Shown here in pieces: positions 34,628 to 42,640 of a stretch of 45,443 nucleotides of DNA. The notes beneath the pieces are model-generated. The model searched no databases, was not told where the DNA came from, and saw only the letters and a list, made by a program, of their open reading frames with translations. The stretch is from positions 1 through 45,443 of the forward strand of contig CANRLX010000013.1 of the NCBI GenBank assembly GCA_947631615.1, in the 5' to 3' direction. Made by a program: the position numbers and the translations under genes. The DNA comes from an uncultured Acetatifactor sp. GTDB taxonomy: Bacteria > Bacillota > Clostridia > Lachnospirales > Lachnospiraceae. The stretch's first letter is position 1. The number at the start of each line of letters is the position of its first letter.

Positions 34628-35467
34628 TTACTTGCTATAATCATAGAATCCAACTCCGGTCTTCTTGCCCAGCTTTCCCGCGCGGACCATCTTGCGAAGC
34701 AGAGGGGAAGGCGCGTACTTGGAATCGCCGGTCTCACTGTAGATGACCTCCATAATGGCCAAAACAATGTCCAGGCCGATGTAGTCGCCAAGCGCCAAAG
34801 GCCCCATGGGATGATTTGCGCCGAGCTGCATCGCGGTGTCAATATCCTGAACATTTGCCACGCCTGCGGCGTACACGTTGATGGCCTCGTTGATCATGGG
34901 AATGAGGATGCGGTTTACCACAAAGCCGGCCGCCTCGTTGACCTCCACGGGAGTCTTGCCGATCTCTGCTGCGATCGCCTTGATCTTCTCCACCAGCTCC
35001 ACGGGAGTGTTGGCGCCCGCGATCACCTCGACCAGCTTCATGCGGTCCGCGGGGTTAAAGAAGTGCATTCCCACCAGCGGGCGATCCAATCCTGCCCCCA
35101 TCTCCGTGATGGACAGGGAAGAGGTGTTGGATGCAAAGATACAGTCCTTGGGGACGATCTCCTGGAGCTCGCGGAAGGTGGTCTTCTTGATCTCCATATT
35201 CTCAGGGGCAACCTCGATGATCAGGTCGGCCTCCGTACAGATCTCCTTCAGGCCGGTAGTGATCTTGCCTGCGACAGCGTCCGCCCTCTCCTGGGTGATC
35301 TTTTCCTTTCCCACCAGGAAATTCAGATTCTTGAGGATCCTGGCCTTGCCGTTGTCCGCAAACTCCTGTTTGATATCGCACAGGTAGACCTCGTAGCCGT
35401 CCGTCTGCGCAAATGCCTGTGCAATTCCGGCACCCATGGTGCCCGCACCGATAATACCTACTTTCAT
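34628..35467 (-). CDS. hbd: 3-hydroxybutyryl-CoA dehydrogenase
   Basis: A 279-residue NAD(P)-dependent enzyme that reduces acetoacetyl-CoA. Rossmann motif GIIGAGTMGAGIAQAFAQ at the N-terminus, catalytic GMHFFNPADRMKLVEVI with His, and KTPVEVNEAAGFVVNRILIPMINEAI. GGAGGAG lies just before ATG 35467. Confidence 0.96.
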   Translation of the reverse strand: MKVGIIGAGTMGAGIAQAFAQTDGYEVYLCDIKQEFADNGKARILKNLNFLVGKEKITQERADAVAGKITTGLKEICTEADLIIEVAPENMEIKKTTFRELQEIVPKDCIFASNTSSLSITEMGAGLDRPLVGMHFFNPADRMKLVEVIAGANTPVELVEKIKAIAAEIGKTPVEVNEAAGFVVNRILIPMINEAINVYAAGVANVQDIDTAMQLGANHPMGPLALGDYIGLDIVLAIMEVIYSETGDSKYAPSPLLRKMVRAGKLGKKTGVGFYDYSK

Positions 35468-35509
35468 AAAAAACTCCTCCTATCTCCTACACTCTTGTTC
35501 TAAAATCGA

Positions 35510-36295
35510 TCAGCAGTTCCGAAAGGGCTCCTTCACCTTTTCCTTGTTCTTGTCAAGGAAAAAAGCCATCCCGTATCTCTGATCCTGGGTCTCAAAGCAA
35601 TCGCCAAAGAGCTTCTCCTCGATCGCAAGCGCCTTGTCCATGTCCGCGTCCAGGCCCTCGTTGATCGCCTTTTTACAGTTGCGCACAGCGATGGGCGCGT
35701 TCTTCGCTATGGAGGAAGCCATCTTTTCCGCCGCGGGGAGCAGCTCCTCCTGGGGATATACCGCGTTCACAAGCCCGATGCGATATGCCTCGTCCGCCTT
35801 GATATTGCGGGCGGTGTAAATCATCTGCTTTGCCATCCCGACGCCGATGAGACGGGCAAGCCTCTGGGTCCCGCCGAAGCCGGGGGTGATCCCAAGTCCC
35901 GTCTCCGGCTGTCCAAACACGGCGTTGTCAGAGCAGATGCGGATATCGCAGCTCATGGAGAGCTCACACCCGCCGCCCAGCGCAAAGCCGTTGACCGCGG
36001 CGATCACCGGAATGGGAAAGGTCTCAATCCTGCGGAAAACATCGTTTCCCTTTTTGCCGAATGCCTCTCCCTCCGCCTTGGTCAGGGTGCTCATCTCGCC
36101 GATATCCGCGCCGGCCACAAAGGACTTGGCGCCGGCGCCCGTGAGGATCAGACACCGGACCGTGTCCAGGTCAATGGCGTCCAACGCAGCGTTCAGCTCG
36201 TCGAGCACCTGTGAGTTCAGGGCGTTTAAAGCCTTCTCACGGTTGACGGTGAGGAGGGCGTAGTCGCCTTTTTGTTCGTATAAAATGTATTCCAT
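35510..36295 (-). CDS. crt: Crotonase (3-hydroxybutyryl-CoA dehydratase)
   Basis: A 261-residue enoyl-CoA hydratase family enzyme. Oxyanion-hole and active-site segments: AGADIGEMSTLT, FALGGGCELSMSCDIRICSDNAVFGQPETGLGITPGFGGTQRLARLIG. The start is ATG 36295 with AGGAGG six bases upstream; that ribosome site lies in the first unit of tandem array F. Makes crotonyl-CoA for Bcd. Confidence 0.96.
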   Translation of the reverse strand: MEYILYEQKGDYALLTVNREKALNALNSQVLDELNAALDAIDLDTVRCLILTGAGAKSFVAGADIGEMSTLTKAEGEAFGKKGNDVFRRIETFPIPVIAAVNGFALGGGCELSMSCDIRICSDNAVFGQPETGLGITPGFGGTQRLARLIGVGMAKQMIYTARNIKADEAYRIGLVNAVYPQEELLPAAEKMASSIAKNAPIAVRNCKKAINEGLDADMDKALAIEEKLFGDCFETQDQRYGMAFFLDKNKEKVKEPFRNC

Positions 36296-36300
36296 GAGGT

Positions 36301-36470
36301 TCCTCCTGTTACGTTCTGATACATTCTGATACATTCTGTTATGTTCTATTGCATCCTGTTACGTTCTGATACATTCCGTTACGTTCTATTGCATCCTGTT
36401 ACGTTCCGATACATTCCGTTACGTTCTATTGCATCCTGTTGCATCCTAATACATCCTGTTATATTCGGAT
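36301..36470. repeat. Tandem array F: 10-bp unit, 17 copies, inside the butyrate operon
   Basis: Seventeen consecutive 10-bp units without a single insertion or loss, with units such as ACGTTCTGAT, ACATTCCGTT, ACGTTCTATT, GCATCCTGTT. The 40-bp block at 36361-36400 recurs at 36401-36440 with one change. The unit equals about one DNA turn. It sits between thl and crt and includes the crt ribosome site at its end. Confidence 0.95.
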
Positions 36471-36498
36471 AAATCCCTTGACTGTCGTCCCACAACAA

Positions 36499-36532
36499 AG
36501 AGAATACCGCCTCTGTGGGGCCGGCATTCTCT
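36499..36532 (-). terminator. Stem-loop between thl and crt, possible partial terminator
   Basis: AGAGAAT (36499-36505) pairs with ATTCTCT (36526-36532), with three more pairs inside after a mismatch. A competing pairing CCCACA (36489-36494) with TGTGGG (36514-36519) is also possible. No long T run follows on the minus strand, so it may attenuate or be a processing site. Confidence 0.45.
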
Positions 36533-36553
36533 CTGTGGAGTCTGCGTTTTCGT

Positions 36554-37738
36554 TTAGTCCTCGATCTTCACGATGGTGGAGCAGCCCATGCCGCCGCCGA
36601 TGCAGAGGGTGGCGAGTCCGTTCTTGGCTCCTCTCGCCTGCATCTCGTAGAGCAAAGTCACCAGGATACGGCATCCGGAAGCTCCGACCGGATGGCCGAG
36701 GGCGATCGCGCCGCCGTTGGGGTTCAGCTGCCTGTCAACGTCGATGCCAAGCTCCTTTCCCACGGCCACGGACTGTGCGGCAAACGCCTCGTTGGCCTCG
36801 ATGATATCAAAGTCCTCGATCTTCATGCCGGTCTTTGCCATCACCTTCCTAGTCGCGGCGACGGGGCCGATCCCCATCACCTCGGGGCGAACGCCGGCAA
36901 GGGCGCCGGCCACATAGGTAGCCATAGGCTTCACGCCCAGTTCCTTCGCCTTCTCCTCGCTCATCACGACGATAGCTGCCGCGCCGTCGTTAATGCCGGA
37001 AGCGTTTCCGGCAGTGACAAAGCCGCCCGGATTGATGGGACGAAGCTTTGCCAGGCCCTCCATGGTGGAGCCGGGCCGCGGCCCCTCATCGGTGTCAAAC
37101 AGAATCGTCTCCTTTTTCTTCTTTACCTCCACCGGTACGATCTCCGCCCGGAAAGAGCCGTTCTTCTGTGCGGCCTCCGCCTTCTGCTGGCTCTTTAACG
37201 CAAACGCATCCAGCTCCTCGCGGGTCAGGCCCCACTCCTCGCAGATGTTGTCTGCGGTCTTGATCATGTGATAGTCGTTAAACGCATCCCAGAGAGCGTC
37301 CTTGATCATCGTATCAACCAGGGTGCCGTTGTTCATGCGGTAGCCGAATCGGGCCTGGGGAATCGCGTAGGGCGCCATAGACATATTCTCCATTCCGCCG
37401 GCAACCACGATGTCCGCGTCGCCCGCCAGGATCATCTGAGCCGCCTGATTCACGCAGTTCAAGCCGGATCCGCACACCACGTTCATGGTGACGGCAGGCA
37501 CCTCAATGGGAAGCCCCGCCTTGATGGATGCCTGACGGGCCACGTTCTGACCCTGTCCGGCCTGAATAACACATCCCATATATACCTGGTCCACAGCCTC
37601 CGGAGCGACGCCCGCTCTGTTCAATGCCTCCCGAATCACAATAGCGCCAAGCTCGGCCGCGGGAATCGTGCTCAAGCTTCCGCCCATGGTGCCGATGGCA
37701 GTGCGGCATGCGCCGGCTAATACAACCTTCTTTGCCAT
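36554..37738 (-). CDS. thl: Acetyl-CoA acetyltransferase (thiolase)
   Basis: A 394-residue thiolase joining two acetyl-CoA, the first step of butyrate synthesis. Active Cys in [18 protein letters not shown], catalytic NEAFAAQ and [28 protein letters not shown], final [18 protein letters not shown]. The start is ATG 37738 with GGAGG eight bases upstream; an ATG five codons earlier overlaps that site. First gene of the operon, behind a strong promoter. The terminal steps to butyrate (CoA transferase or kinase) are not in the window. Confidence 0.96.
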   Translation of the reverse strand: MAKKVVLAGACRTAIGTMGGSLSTIPAAELGAIVIREALNRAGVAPEAVDQVYMGCVIQAGQGQNVARQASIKAGLPIEVPAVTMNVVCGSGLNCVNQAAQMILAGDADIVVAGGMENMSMAPYAIPQARFGYRMNNGTLVDTMIKDALWDAFNDYHMIKTADNICEEWGLTREELDAFALKSQQKAEAAQKNGSFRAEIVPVEVKKKKETILFDTDEGPRPGSTMEGLAKLRPINPGGFVTAGNASGINDGAAAIVVMSEEKAKELGVKPMATYVAGALAGVRPEVMGIGPVAATRKVMAKTGMKIEDFDIIEANEAFAAQSVAVGKELGIDVDRQLNPNGGAIALGHPVGASGCRILVTLLYEMQARGAKNGLATLCIGGGMGCSTIVKIED

Positions 37739-37786
37739 TTGATTTTCCTCCATAAAATGTTTGCTTGTTTTATGATGACTTTGCGA

Positions 37787-37804
37787 TTGTTATTTTTTTG
37801 TCAT
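37787..37804. promoter_or_regulatory. Rex-like site in the leader of the butyrate operon
   Basis: 18 bases beginning TTGTTAT and matching the Rex consensus TTGTTAA-N4-TTAACAA at 10 of 14 positions. TTGTTATTTTTTT (37787-37799) is the exact inverse complement of 37860-37872 on the other side of the promoter. It begins about seven bases after the expected transcription start. Confidence 0.5.
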
Positions 37805-37817
37805 TATCATCGAGGTT

Positions 37818-37846
37818 ATTGTATCATAGGGTATTCATTTTTGCAA
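37818..37846 (-). promoter_or_regulatory. Promoter of the butyrate operon
   Basis: Minus strand TTGCAA (37846-37841), 17 bases, TACAAT (37823-37818), about 80 bases before the thl start codon. Confidence 0.78.
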
Positions 37847-37854
37847 TGGTTATT

Positions 37855-37872
37855 TTGATAAAAAAATAACAA
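37855..37872. promoter_or_regulatory. Rex-like operator upstream of the butyrate promoter
   Basis: TTGATAA-AAAA-ATAACAA matches the Rex consensus TTGTTAA-N4-TTAACAA at 12 of 14 positions. It lies eight bases upstream of the -35 box. Rex, an NADH/NAD sensor, controls this operon in several clostridia; here its role is inferred from the site. Confidence 0.6.
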
Positions 37873-37890
37873 TATCTGTCCCTCGAGCGT

Positions 37891-38784
37891 TCACAGGGCA
37901 GCATCCCGCAAAAAGCTATAAAGGGTATCTGCCGCGAGGCCTTTTCCCCTCCCCTTATCCGAGACGATATGTATGGAACGGCTTGGGATATCACAGGCAA
38001 GAGGGATCCGTACCAGTTTCTTTTCCTTTAACAATGGAGCCGCCAGCTTTTCCGGCACGAAGCCGATGCCCAGATTCTTTTCAATCAGGGGCAGCATCAG
38101 GCCAGAGGTGGCAACTTCCATATCCAATTCCAAATCCATGCCCTGTGCCAGAAAGATCTCCTTGTAAAAACGATAGGTGGCGCTCTCCCTGCCAAGCCCG
38201 ATCAGCGGATATCTTCCGATATTTTTCAGCTCCAGAGGTGCGTTGGCCAACTCGGCATACTCTGTCCCGCCCACCAAGATTTCCTCATAGTCGGCCGCCT
38301 TCACGGAAGAAAACGCTTTCGGCATTTCATAGGGCATTGTGACTACCGCGAAATCAAACCGGCCTCCCACAAGCTGTTTTACGGTATCCGGCGTTGACTG
38401 ATTATAAATTTTTATCCGGATTGCAGGATATTTTGCCTTGAAACCGCGCAGCAAATCCAACAGGAAAATGTGCAGGGCCGTCTCCGTTACCCCGATCGCC
38501 ACCGTGCCGTATCTCTGCGAAGCCTGTCCGCAGATCTCCTCCTGTGCGTCCAACAGGTGTCTGTACGCGACCTCCACATGGGAGTACAAAAGCCGCCCCT
38601 CCTCCGTCAGGCGGATCCCCCTCGCATTCCGGATAAACAACCGGCAGTTCATCTGCGCCTCCAGAAGCTTTATGATCCTTGTCACATTCGGCTGACTACT
38701 GCCTAACGCGGCGGCAGCCTTTGTTATATTTCCATACTTTGCCGCAAAGTAAAAAAATTTATAGTACTCAAAATTGATATCCAT
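37891..38784 (-). CDS. LysR-family transcriptional regulator
   Basis: A 297-residue regulator. N-terminal helix-turn-helix (YYKFFYFAAKYGNITKAAAALGSSQPNVTRIIKLLEAQMNCRLFIRNARGIRLTEEG) and a periplasmic-binding-like effector domain (~90-297). It lies on the same strand as, and 153 bases upstream of, thl. LysR proteins usually control a divergent neighbour; the divergent gene is the MATE exporter, so control of exporter or butyrate operon are both open. No clear ribosome site precedes ATG 38784, which is unusual for this window. Confidence 0.93.
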   Translation of the reverse strand: MDINFEYYKFFYFAAKYGNITKAAAALGSSQPNVTRIIKLLEAQMNCRLFIRNARGIRLTEEGRLLYSHVEVAYRHLLDAQEEICGQASQRYGTVAIGVTETALHIFLLDLLRGFKAKYPAIRIKIYNQSTPDTVKQLVGGRFDFAVVTMPYEMPKAFSSVKAADYEEILVGGTEYAELANAPLELKNIGRYPLIGLGRESATYRFYKEIFLAQGMDLELDMEVATSGLMLPLIEKNLGIGFVPEKLAAPLLKEKKLVRIPLACDIPSRSIHIVSDKGRGKGLAADTLYSFLRDAAL

Positions 38785-38869
38785 ATCGTTAAACCCATAT
38801 CATTATTTTCGTATATTTATTGCCGTATGTTTATTGGCATATATTTATTTTCGCTTATTTATTGTCAAA

Positions 38870-38981
38870 TATTTGCAGTTATCTATTTACGGTTATCTAT
38901 TTGCGGTCGTATATTTGCGGTTATCTATTTACGGTCATCTATTTGCGGTCGTATATTTGCGGTTATCTATTTACGGTCATC
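38870..38981. repeat. Tandem array G: 14-bp unit, 8 clear copies, between lysR and the MATE gene
   Basis: Units TATTTGCGGTCGTA, TATTTGCGGTTATC and TATTTACGGTCATC. The 42-bp block of these three at 38898-38939 is repeated exactly at 38940-38981. More degenerate units extend from about 38808 to 38995. The rest of this 336-base divergent gap holds a TATAAT (39053-39058) that probably serves the MATE gene. Confidence 0.95.
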
Positions 38982-39120
38982 TATTTCTTGTCATATAATA
39001 TTTGTATGCCTCACATATATTCTATATATTTTTCCTATTGGGCAAAGTGTATTATAATACATTCTCGGAGAGAAGTAAATCTGTTTGGGAAAAATCTGTT
39101 TGCGAAAGGAAAAAGATTTT

Positions 39121-40464
39121 ATGAACGTAGATTTGACGGAAGGAAATCCGCAAAGGGTACTATGGAAATTTTGTCTGCCCCTGTTTGGCAGTATTATTTT
39201 TCAACAGCTCTATAACATAGCCGACAGTCTGGTCGCCGGTAAATTTATCGGGGAAAACGCGCTTGCGGCGGTTGGGAACAGCTATGAGATCACGCTTATT
39301 TTTATCGCGTTTGCCTTCGGCTGCAACATGGGCTGCTCCGTTATCGTTTCGCAGTTATTTGGCGCCAAAAAATATAACAGCCTGAAAACCGCCGTATCTA
39401 CGGCCTGTATTTTCAGCGCTTTCCTCTGTCTGCTCCTAATGATCACGGGTATTTTAGGCTGCGGGCTGCTGCTCTCTCTGATCCGAACGCCGGCGGAGGT
39501 CTTTTCTGACTCGAAGCTCTATCTGGATATTTACATATGCGGACTTCCGTTCGTGTTTTTTTACAACATTGCGACCGGTATCTTTTCCGCGCTGGGCGAT
39601 TCCAAGACCCCCTTTTACTTTCTTGCGGTGTCCTCCACAGCAAATATCGCGGTGGATATCCTGTTTGTAAAAGCGTTTGACATGGGCGTTTCCGGAGTTG
39701 CGTGGGCGACCTTTCTCTGTCAGGGTGTCAGCTGCCTGTTGGCCGTGTGGACGGTCTGGAACCGCCTCAAAAAAATTCCGGCGACCGGCAGAGTCACTCT
39801 ATTTGACCTTGGCCTTTTGAAAAAAATCACAATGATCGCCGTTCCCAGTATTCTGCAGCAAAGCTTTATCTCCGTTGGCAATATTCTGATCCAGAGCGTT
39901 ATCAACGGCTTCGGAGCTTCCGTTATGGCGGGGTATTCCGCGGCCGTAAAGCTCAATAACATGGTCATCACATCCTTTACCACGATCGGCAACGGTATTT
40001 CCAATTTTTCCGCCCAGAATCTCGGCTCCCAAAAATACGCGCGGATCAAAGAGGGCTTTCGGGCGGGGATCAAAATGGTATGGTGCCTCTGCATCCCTTT
40101 CTGCATTGCTTACATTTTTTTCGGAAAATATCTTCTTCTCCTGTTTATGGAAAAAAGCTCCGCGGAAGCGCTTATGACCGGAAGGCAGTTTTTATGGATA
40201 TTGTCCCCGTTTTATTTTATCGTGTCCACCAAATTGGCGGCAGACGGCGTACTTCGGGGAATCAGCGCTATGTACCAGTTTATGGCTGCCACATTTACCG
40301 ATTTGATCCTTCGGGTGATATTAGCTTTCGTGCTTTCCGATTTGACGCAGTCCGCTTTGGGTATATGGTGCGCATGGCCTATCGGCTGGACGATCGCTAT
40401 GATCCTCTCCTTTTCGTTTTACCGGAGGGAATGTAAAAAATACCTGCCGGCAAAGCATCCCTAA
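39121..40464 (+). CDS. MATE-family multidrug/cation antiporter
   Basis: A 447-residue exporter with 12 helices (NorM/DinF type). Typical parts: GNPQRVLWKFCLPLFGSIIFQQLYNIADSLVAGKFIGENALAAVGNSYEI at the N-terminus and the repeated second half FISVGNILIQSVINGFGASVMAGYSAAVKLNNM...ISNFSAQNLGSQKYARIKEGF. Start ATG 39121 with AAAGGA ten bases upstream; an ATG 12 codons earlier has no site. GC content is lower than in the genes to the left. Divergent from the LysR gene. Confidence 0.94.
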   Translation: MNVDLTEGNPQRVLWKFCLPLFGSIIFQQLYNIADSLVAGKFIGENALAAVGNSYEITLIFIAFAFGCNMGCSVIVSQLFGAKKYNSLKTAVSTACIFSAFLCLLLMITGILGCGLLLSLIRTPAEVFSDSKLYLDIYICGLPFVFFYNIATGIFSALGDSKTPFYFLAVSSTANIAVDILFVKAFDMGVSGVAWATFLCQGVSCLLAVWTVWNRLKKIPATGRVTLFDLGLLKKITMIAVPSILQQSFISVGNILIQSVINGFGASVMAGYSAAVKLNNMVITSFTTIGNGISNFSAQNLGSQKYARIKEGFRAGIKMVWCLCIPFCIAYIFFGKYLLLLFMEKSSAEALMTGRQFLWILSPFYFIVSTKLAADGVLRGISAMYQFMAATFTDLILRVILAFVLSDLTQSALGIWCAWPIGWTIAMILSFSFYRRECKKYLPAKHP

Positions 40465-40782
40465 AGGGCGCTTTCTTCTATTCAGCAGTTTTACTGTCTT
40501 CGGATCCTCCTGCAGCCCTGTGTTCTGTCCGGAGAGATCGTCATACTTCGCTTTTTCAACGTAGCCGCCCTCTGACAGATCCACATATCGGATGTGCTTT
40601 GCCTCATCACTCTCTGGCATTTTCCGCATCCAGCCTTGCTTTGACCTGCGAATACAGGCCGACACCAGGCAATTCACTCATCTTCCTGTTTCACCTTTCC
40701 GGCCTTCCGGCCCCTCCCGAACCCAAAGCCCGGGACGCTGCACCGTTTCATGTCTTAAGGGATTGGACATTTTATTGCATAT
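40465..40782. other. Stretch without a convincing gene, possible ORF debris
   Basis: Short minus-strand open frames occur, one ending in DEAKHIRYVDLSEGGYVEKAKYDD, which looks protein-like but reads on into the MATE gene in the wrong frame and has no clear start. I could not assign it to a family. It may be debris like the phage gene next to it. Confidence 0.4.
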
Positions 40783-40811
40783 AAAAAGACGCCGGTTGCA
40801 AGCGTCTTTTT
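40783..40811. terminator. Bidirectional terminator
   Basis: AAAAAGACGC (40783-40792) and GCGTCTTTTT (40802-40811), perfect 10-bp stem with a 9-base loop. It lies 34 bases beyond the small minus-strand gene at 40846 and could serve both directions. Confidence 0.8.
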
Positions 40812-40845
40812 GATGGTGCCTGTTAAATTATTCTGCCAAGAACCC

Positions 40846-41079
40846 TTATCCTCCGTTATTCGGTTTCTTCTCATCCAGTAAGGATCTTAAAAGGTTCACC
40901 TTTTCCGTAAATTCACAGGTGCTTTGGCGCAACAAGGCAACAAGCTCCGCCGGATGATCCAACCCTCCCCGGTATACCTCTGGATGCTCCTTCCAATAAT
41001 TTTCAGAAATTTCCTCTCTTTCTCTCCAGTACTTTTCGCGCAGTTTCACATATTCCGCCTCAATCTGCTCCCTGGTCAT
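40846..41079 (-). CDS. Small acidic-helical protein behind the phage-like remnant
   Basis: A 77-residue, mostly helical, charged protein (EAEYVKLREKYWREREEISENYWKEHPEVYRGGLDHPAELVALL). Its ATG lies inside the 3' end of the HNHP frame (20-base overlap) with TGAATGACC-type context and a possible AGGAGG site at the same place (41089-41094). No known domain recognised. It may be a small partner or immunity-like protein of the upstream toxin-like domain, judged only by overlap. Confidence 0.65.
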   Translation of the reverse strand: MTREQIEAEYVKLREKYWREREEISENYWKEHPEVYRGGLDHPAELVALLRQSTCEFTEKVNLLRSLLDEKKPNNGG

Positions 41080-41737
41080 TCAGCATCCTCCTATATGAAA
41101 TTCCCGCTTCCTGCGCCTTGCTGGTCATGTATTCATGGGGGCCGTCCTCTCCATCCGCCGGTAAATCAAATATACCCTGCAGTCTCTCCGTTTCCCGTGG
41201 CTTTCTGCTAAACCCATAGGTGTACTTTTCATCGACGTCCCGCAGGACAGCCAGATCCTTCTCCAGAAACAGCTCCAAATCTTCCTTGCTAAACGAATAT
41301 TCCGTGACATCTGCAGGATGGTTATGGGATATTATAGCATTTTTCAACTTTCCCGGCAAGCCTGCTGCCAGCCAGACGCAACCTGCTGATAAATTCTTCT
41401 GGTAGATATCCCCCTGCTGATTTCTGCGGACACCACTTTTTTTAAACAGCAATAACCTCCCTCGGTAGATATAATCCTTTCGACAGCTTTGTATCATGCT
41501 GAATTGCCGGAACCACCTGGGCCTGATCGATTGGCATTACGAAAGAGAGCCCTTGACCTTGCAGATCGTACATGGTTCCACATATCCGTCCTCATAGGAT
41601 CTCACCAGATACTCTGACACCATTTGGAAGTTATCGTTATGCAGCCGGTTCAGAATAGATTCCACTTGCGCTTTTAGCGCCTTCTGATACTCCAGTTGAT
41701 AGATTACATACTGCATATCCGCATCCTTATAAGTCAT
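41060..41737 (-). pseudogene. Decayed phage minor-head (MuF-like) gene with an HNHP-motif C-terminal domain
   Basis: From 41737 the frame reads MTYKDADMQYVIYQLEYQKA...SYEDGYV, like the start of Firmicute phage head-morphogenesis proteins. It then continues only in another frame as GTMYDLQGQGLSFVMPIDQAQVV...DTKLSKGLY, and after a second shift as LKKVVSAEISRGIS...YQQVASGWQQA. Each shift is a base gain or loss. The last part (41060-41497) is open: KNAIISHNHPADVTEYSFSKEDLELFLEKDLAVLRDVDEKYTYGFSRKP, a metal-site-like HNHP domain of unknown type. In intact phage proteins the C-terminal end often carries toxin-like domains. The gene is broken by at least two shifts and one stop (TAA 41537-41539). 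Confidence 0.78.
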
Positions 41738-41850
41738 CCCTGTGGGCCACTTTCTTCTATCTATAATATAGACATCTATCTCCCCAGTCAGTTTTCTATC
41801 TATGATTATGGGGAAGAACTACCGGAAAACACTTGACGCCGCATGATGCG

Positions 41851-41880
41851 CAAGGCATCGCTAGCATAGGTGATGCCTTG
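41851..41880. other. 9-bp perfect stem-loop in an intergenic gap
   Basis: CAAGGCATC (41851-41859) and GATGCCTTG (41872-41880) around a 12-base loop, no T run. It lies in the 232-base gap between the phage remnant and the lipoprotein gene, where no gene is seen. Confidence 0.5.
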
Positions 41881-41969
41881 TGGAGGCTGCGCTTATCTGC
41901 CAGATATACTCTATAATGATAATCCATATGAATCGGCTTACATTCTTATACGCTGGTGATTTACACCAA

Positions 41970-42629
41970 TCACTCAAAATCAAAAAGCAATGGTTCTTTC
42001 GCCGTCTTGATTTTACTTTCGTAATCATCTATGGCACCGATTAAATCATTATAACTGCCTGTCACCTCTTCAAAATAGGCTGCATACGCGGCCACTTGCG
42101 TATAGTAATCTTTGAGATATTGATAATTTTCATAGTCAGTGGGGATTTCTCGAATCAAGCCTCTTGCTATTTCCAACGCTTTATTTACAGATGTGTATAC
42201 TCCACTTGCGGATAAACAATCTTCAGCAGTTATAAGGCAAAATTCCCAGCCGTCAAAGTTCTCATCCCCGTTAATCAATTCTTCAGGAGTATAGGCGCAA
42301 TTTTTCTCAACAAACGACGTTTCAAAGCCCATCTGAGCAGACAAACGTGCCATCACCGTATCTACTTCACATTCTGGGGCATTCCAAATACCAAAATGCC
42401 ATGCGGCGGAAATAACTCCCATTCCACCCTTGCAAAGCGATTCCGCTTCGTCAATTAAATCGTACGCCTGCTGTGCAAGCTCGTCCGCATTGACTTGATT
42501 CATTTCTACACTAGTGATATTTTCTTGGTTTTCATCAGTATTCCTCACTGATTGTTCCTTTCCGTTCGAGCAAGCCGCACAGAAAAAAAGGATTATTGCC
42601 ACTAGAAAGAAAACGGAACTGTGTTTCAT
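41970..42629 (-). CDS. Lipoprotein of unknown function
   Basis: A 219-residue protein with a signal peptide and lipobox CAAC (Cys 20), then an acidic soluble part (ELAQQAYDLIDEAESLCKGGMGVISAAWHFGIWN...). Mostly helical, no known domain recognised. Its ribosome site (AAGGGGG, six bases before ATG 42629) overlaps the stop region of the upstream HTH/ankyrin-like gene 11 bases away, so the two are one operon. AT-rich compared with the left part of the window. Confidence 0.85.
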   Translation of the reverse strand: MKHSSVFFLVAIILFFCAACSNGKEQSVRNTDENQENITSVEMNQVNADELAQQAYDLIDEAESLCKGGMGVISAAWHFGIWNAPECEVDTVMARLSAQMGFETSFVEKNCAYTPEELINGDENFDGWEFCLITAEDCLSASGVYTSVNKALEIARGLIREIPTDYENYQYLKDYYTQVAAYAAYFEEVTGSYNDLIGAIDDYESKIKTAKEPLLFDFE

Positions 42630-42640
42630 TATCTGCCCCC

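Noticed and set aside
22435..38981. CRISPR arrays
   Set aside because: Units are contiguous, degenerate and 10-23 bp long, with no unique spacers and no cas genes.
40321..40677. 118-codon minus-strand gene at the end of the MATE gene
   Set aside because: Its C-terminal third is antisense to MATE; the N-terminal part looks protein-like, but without family match or ribosome site I only mention it as possible debris.
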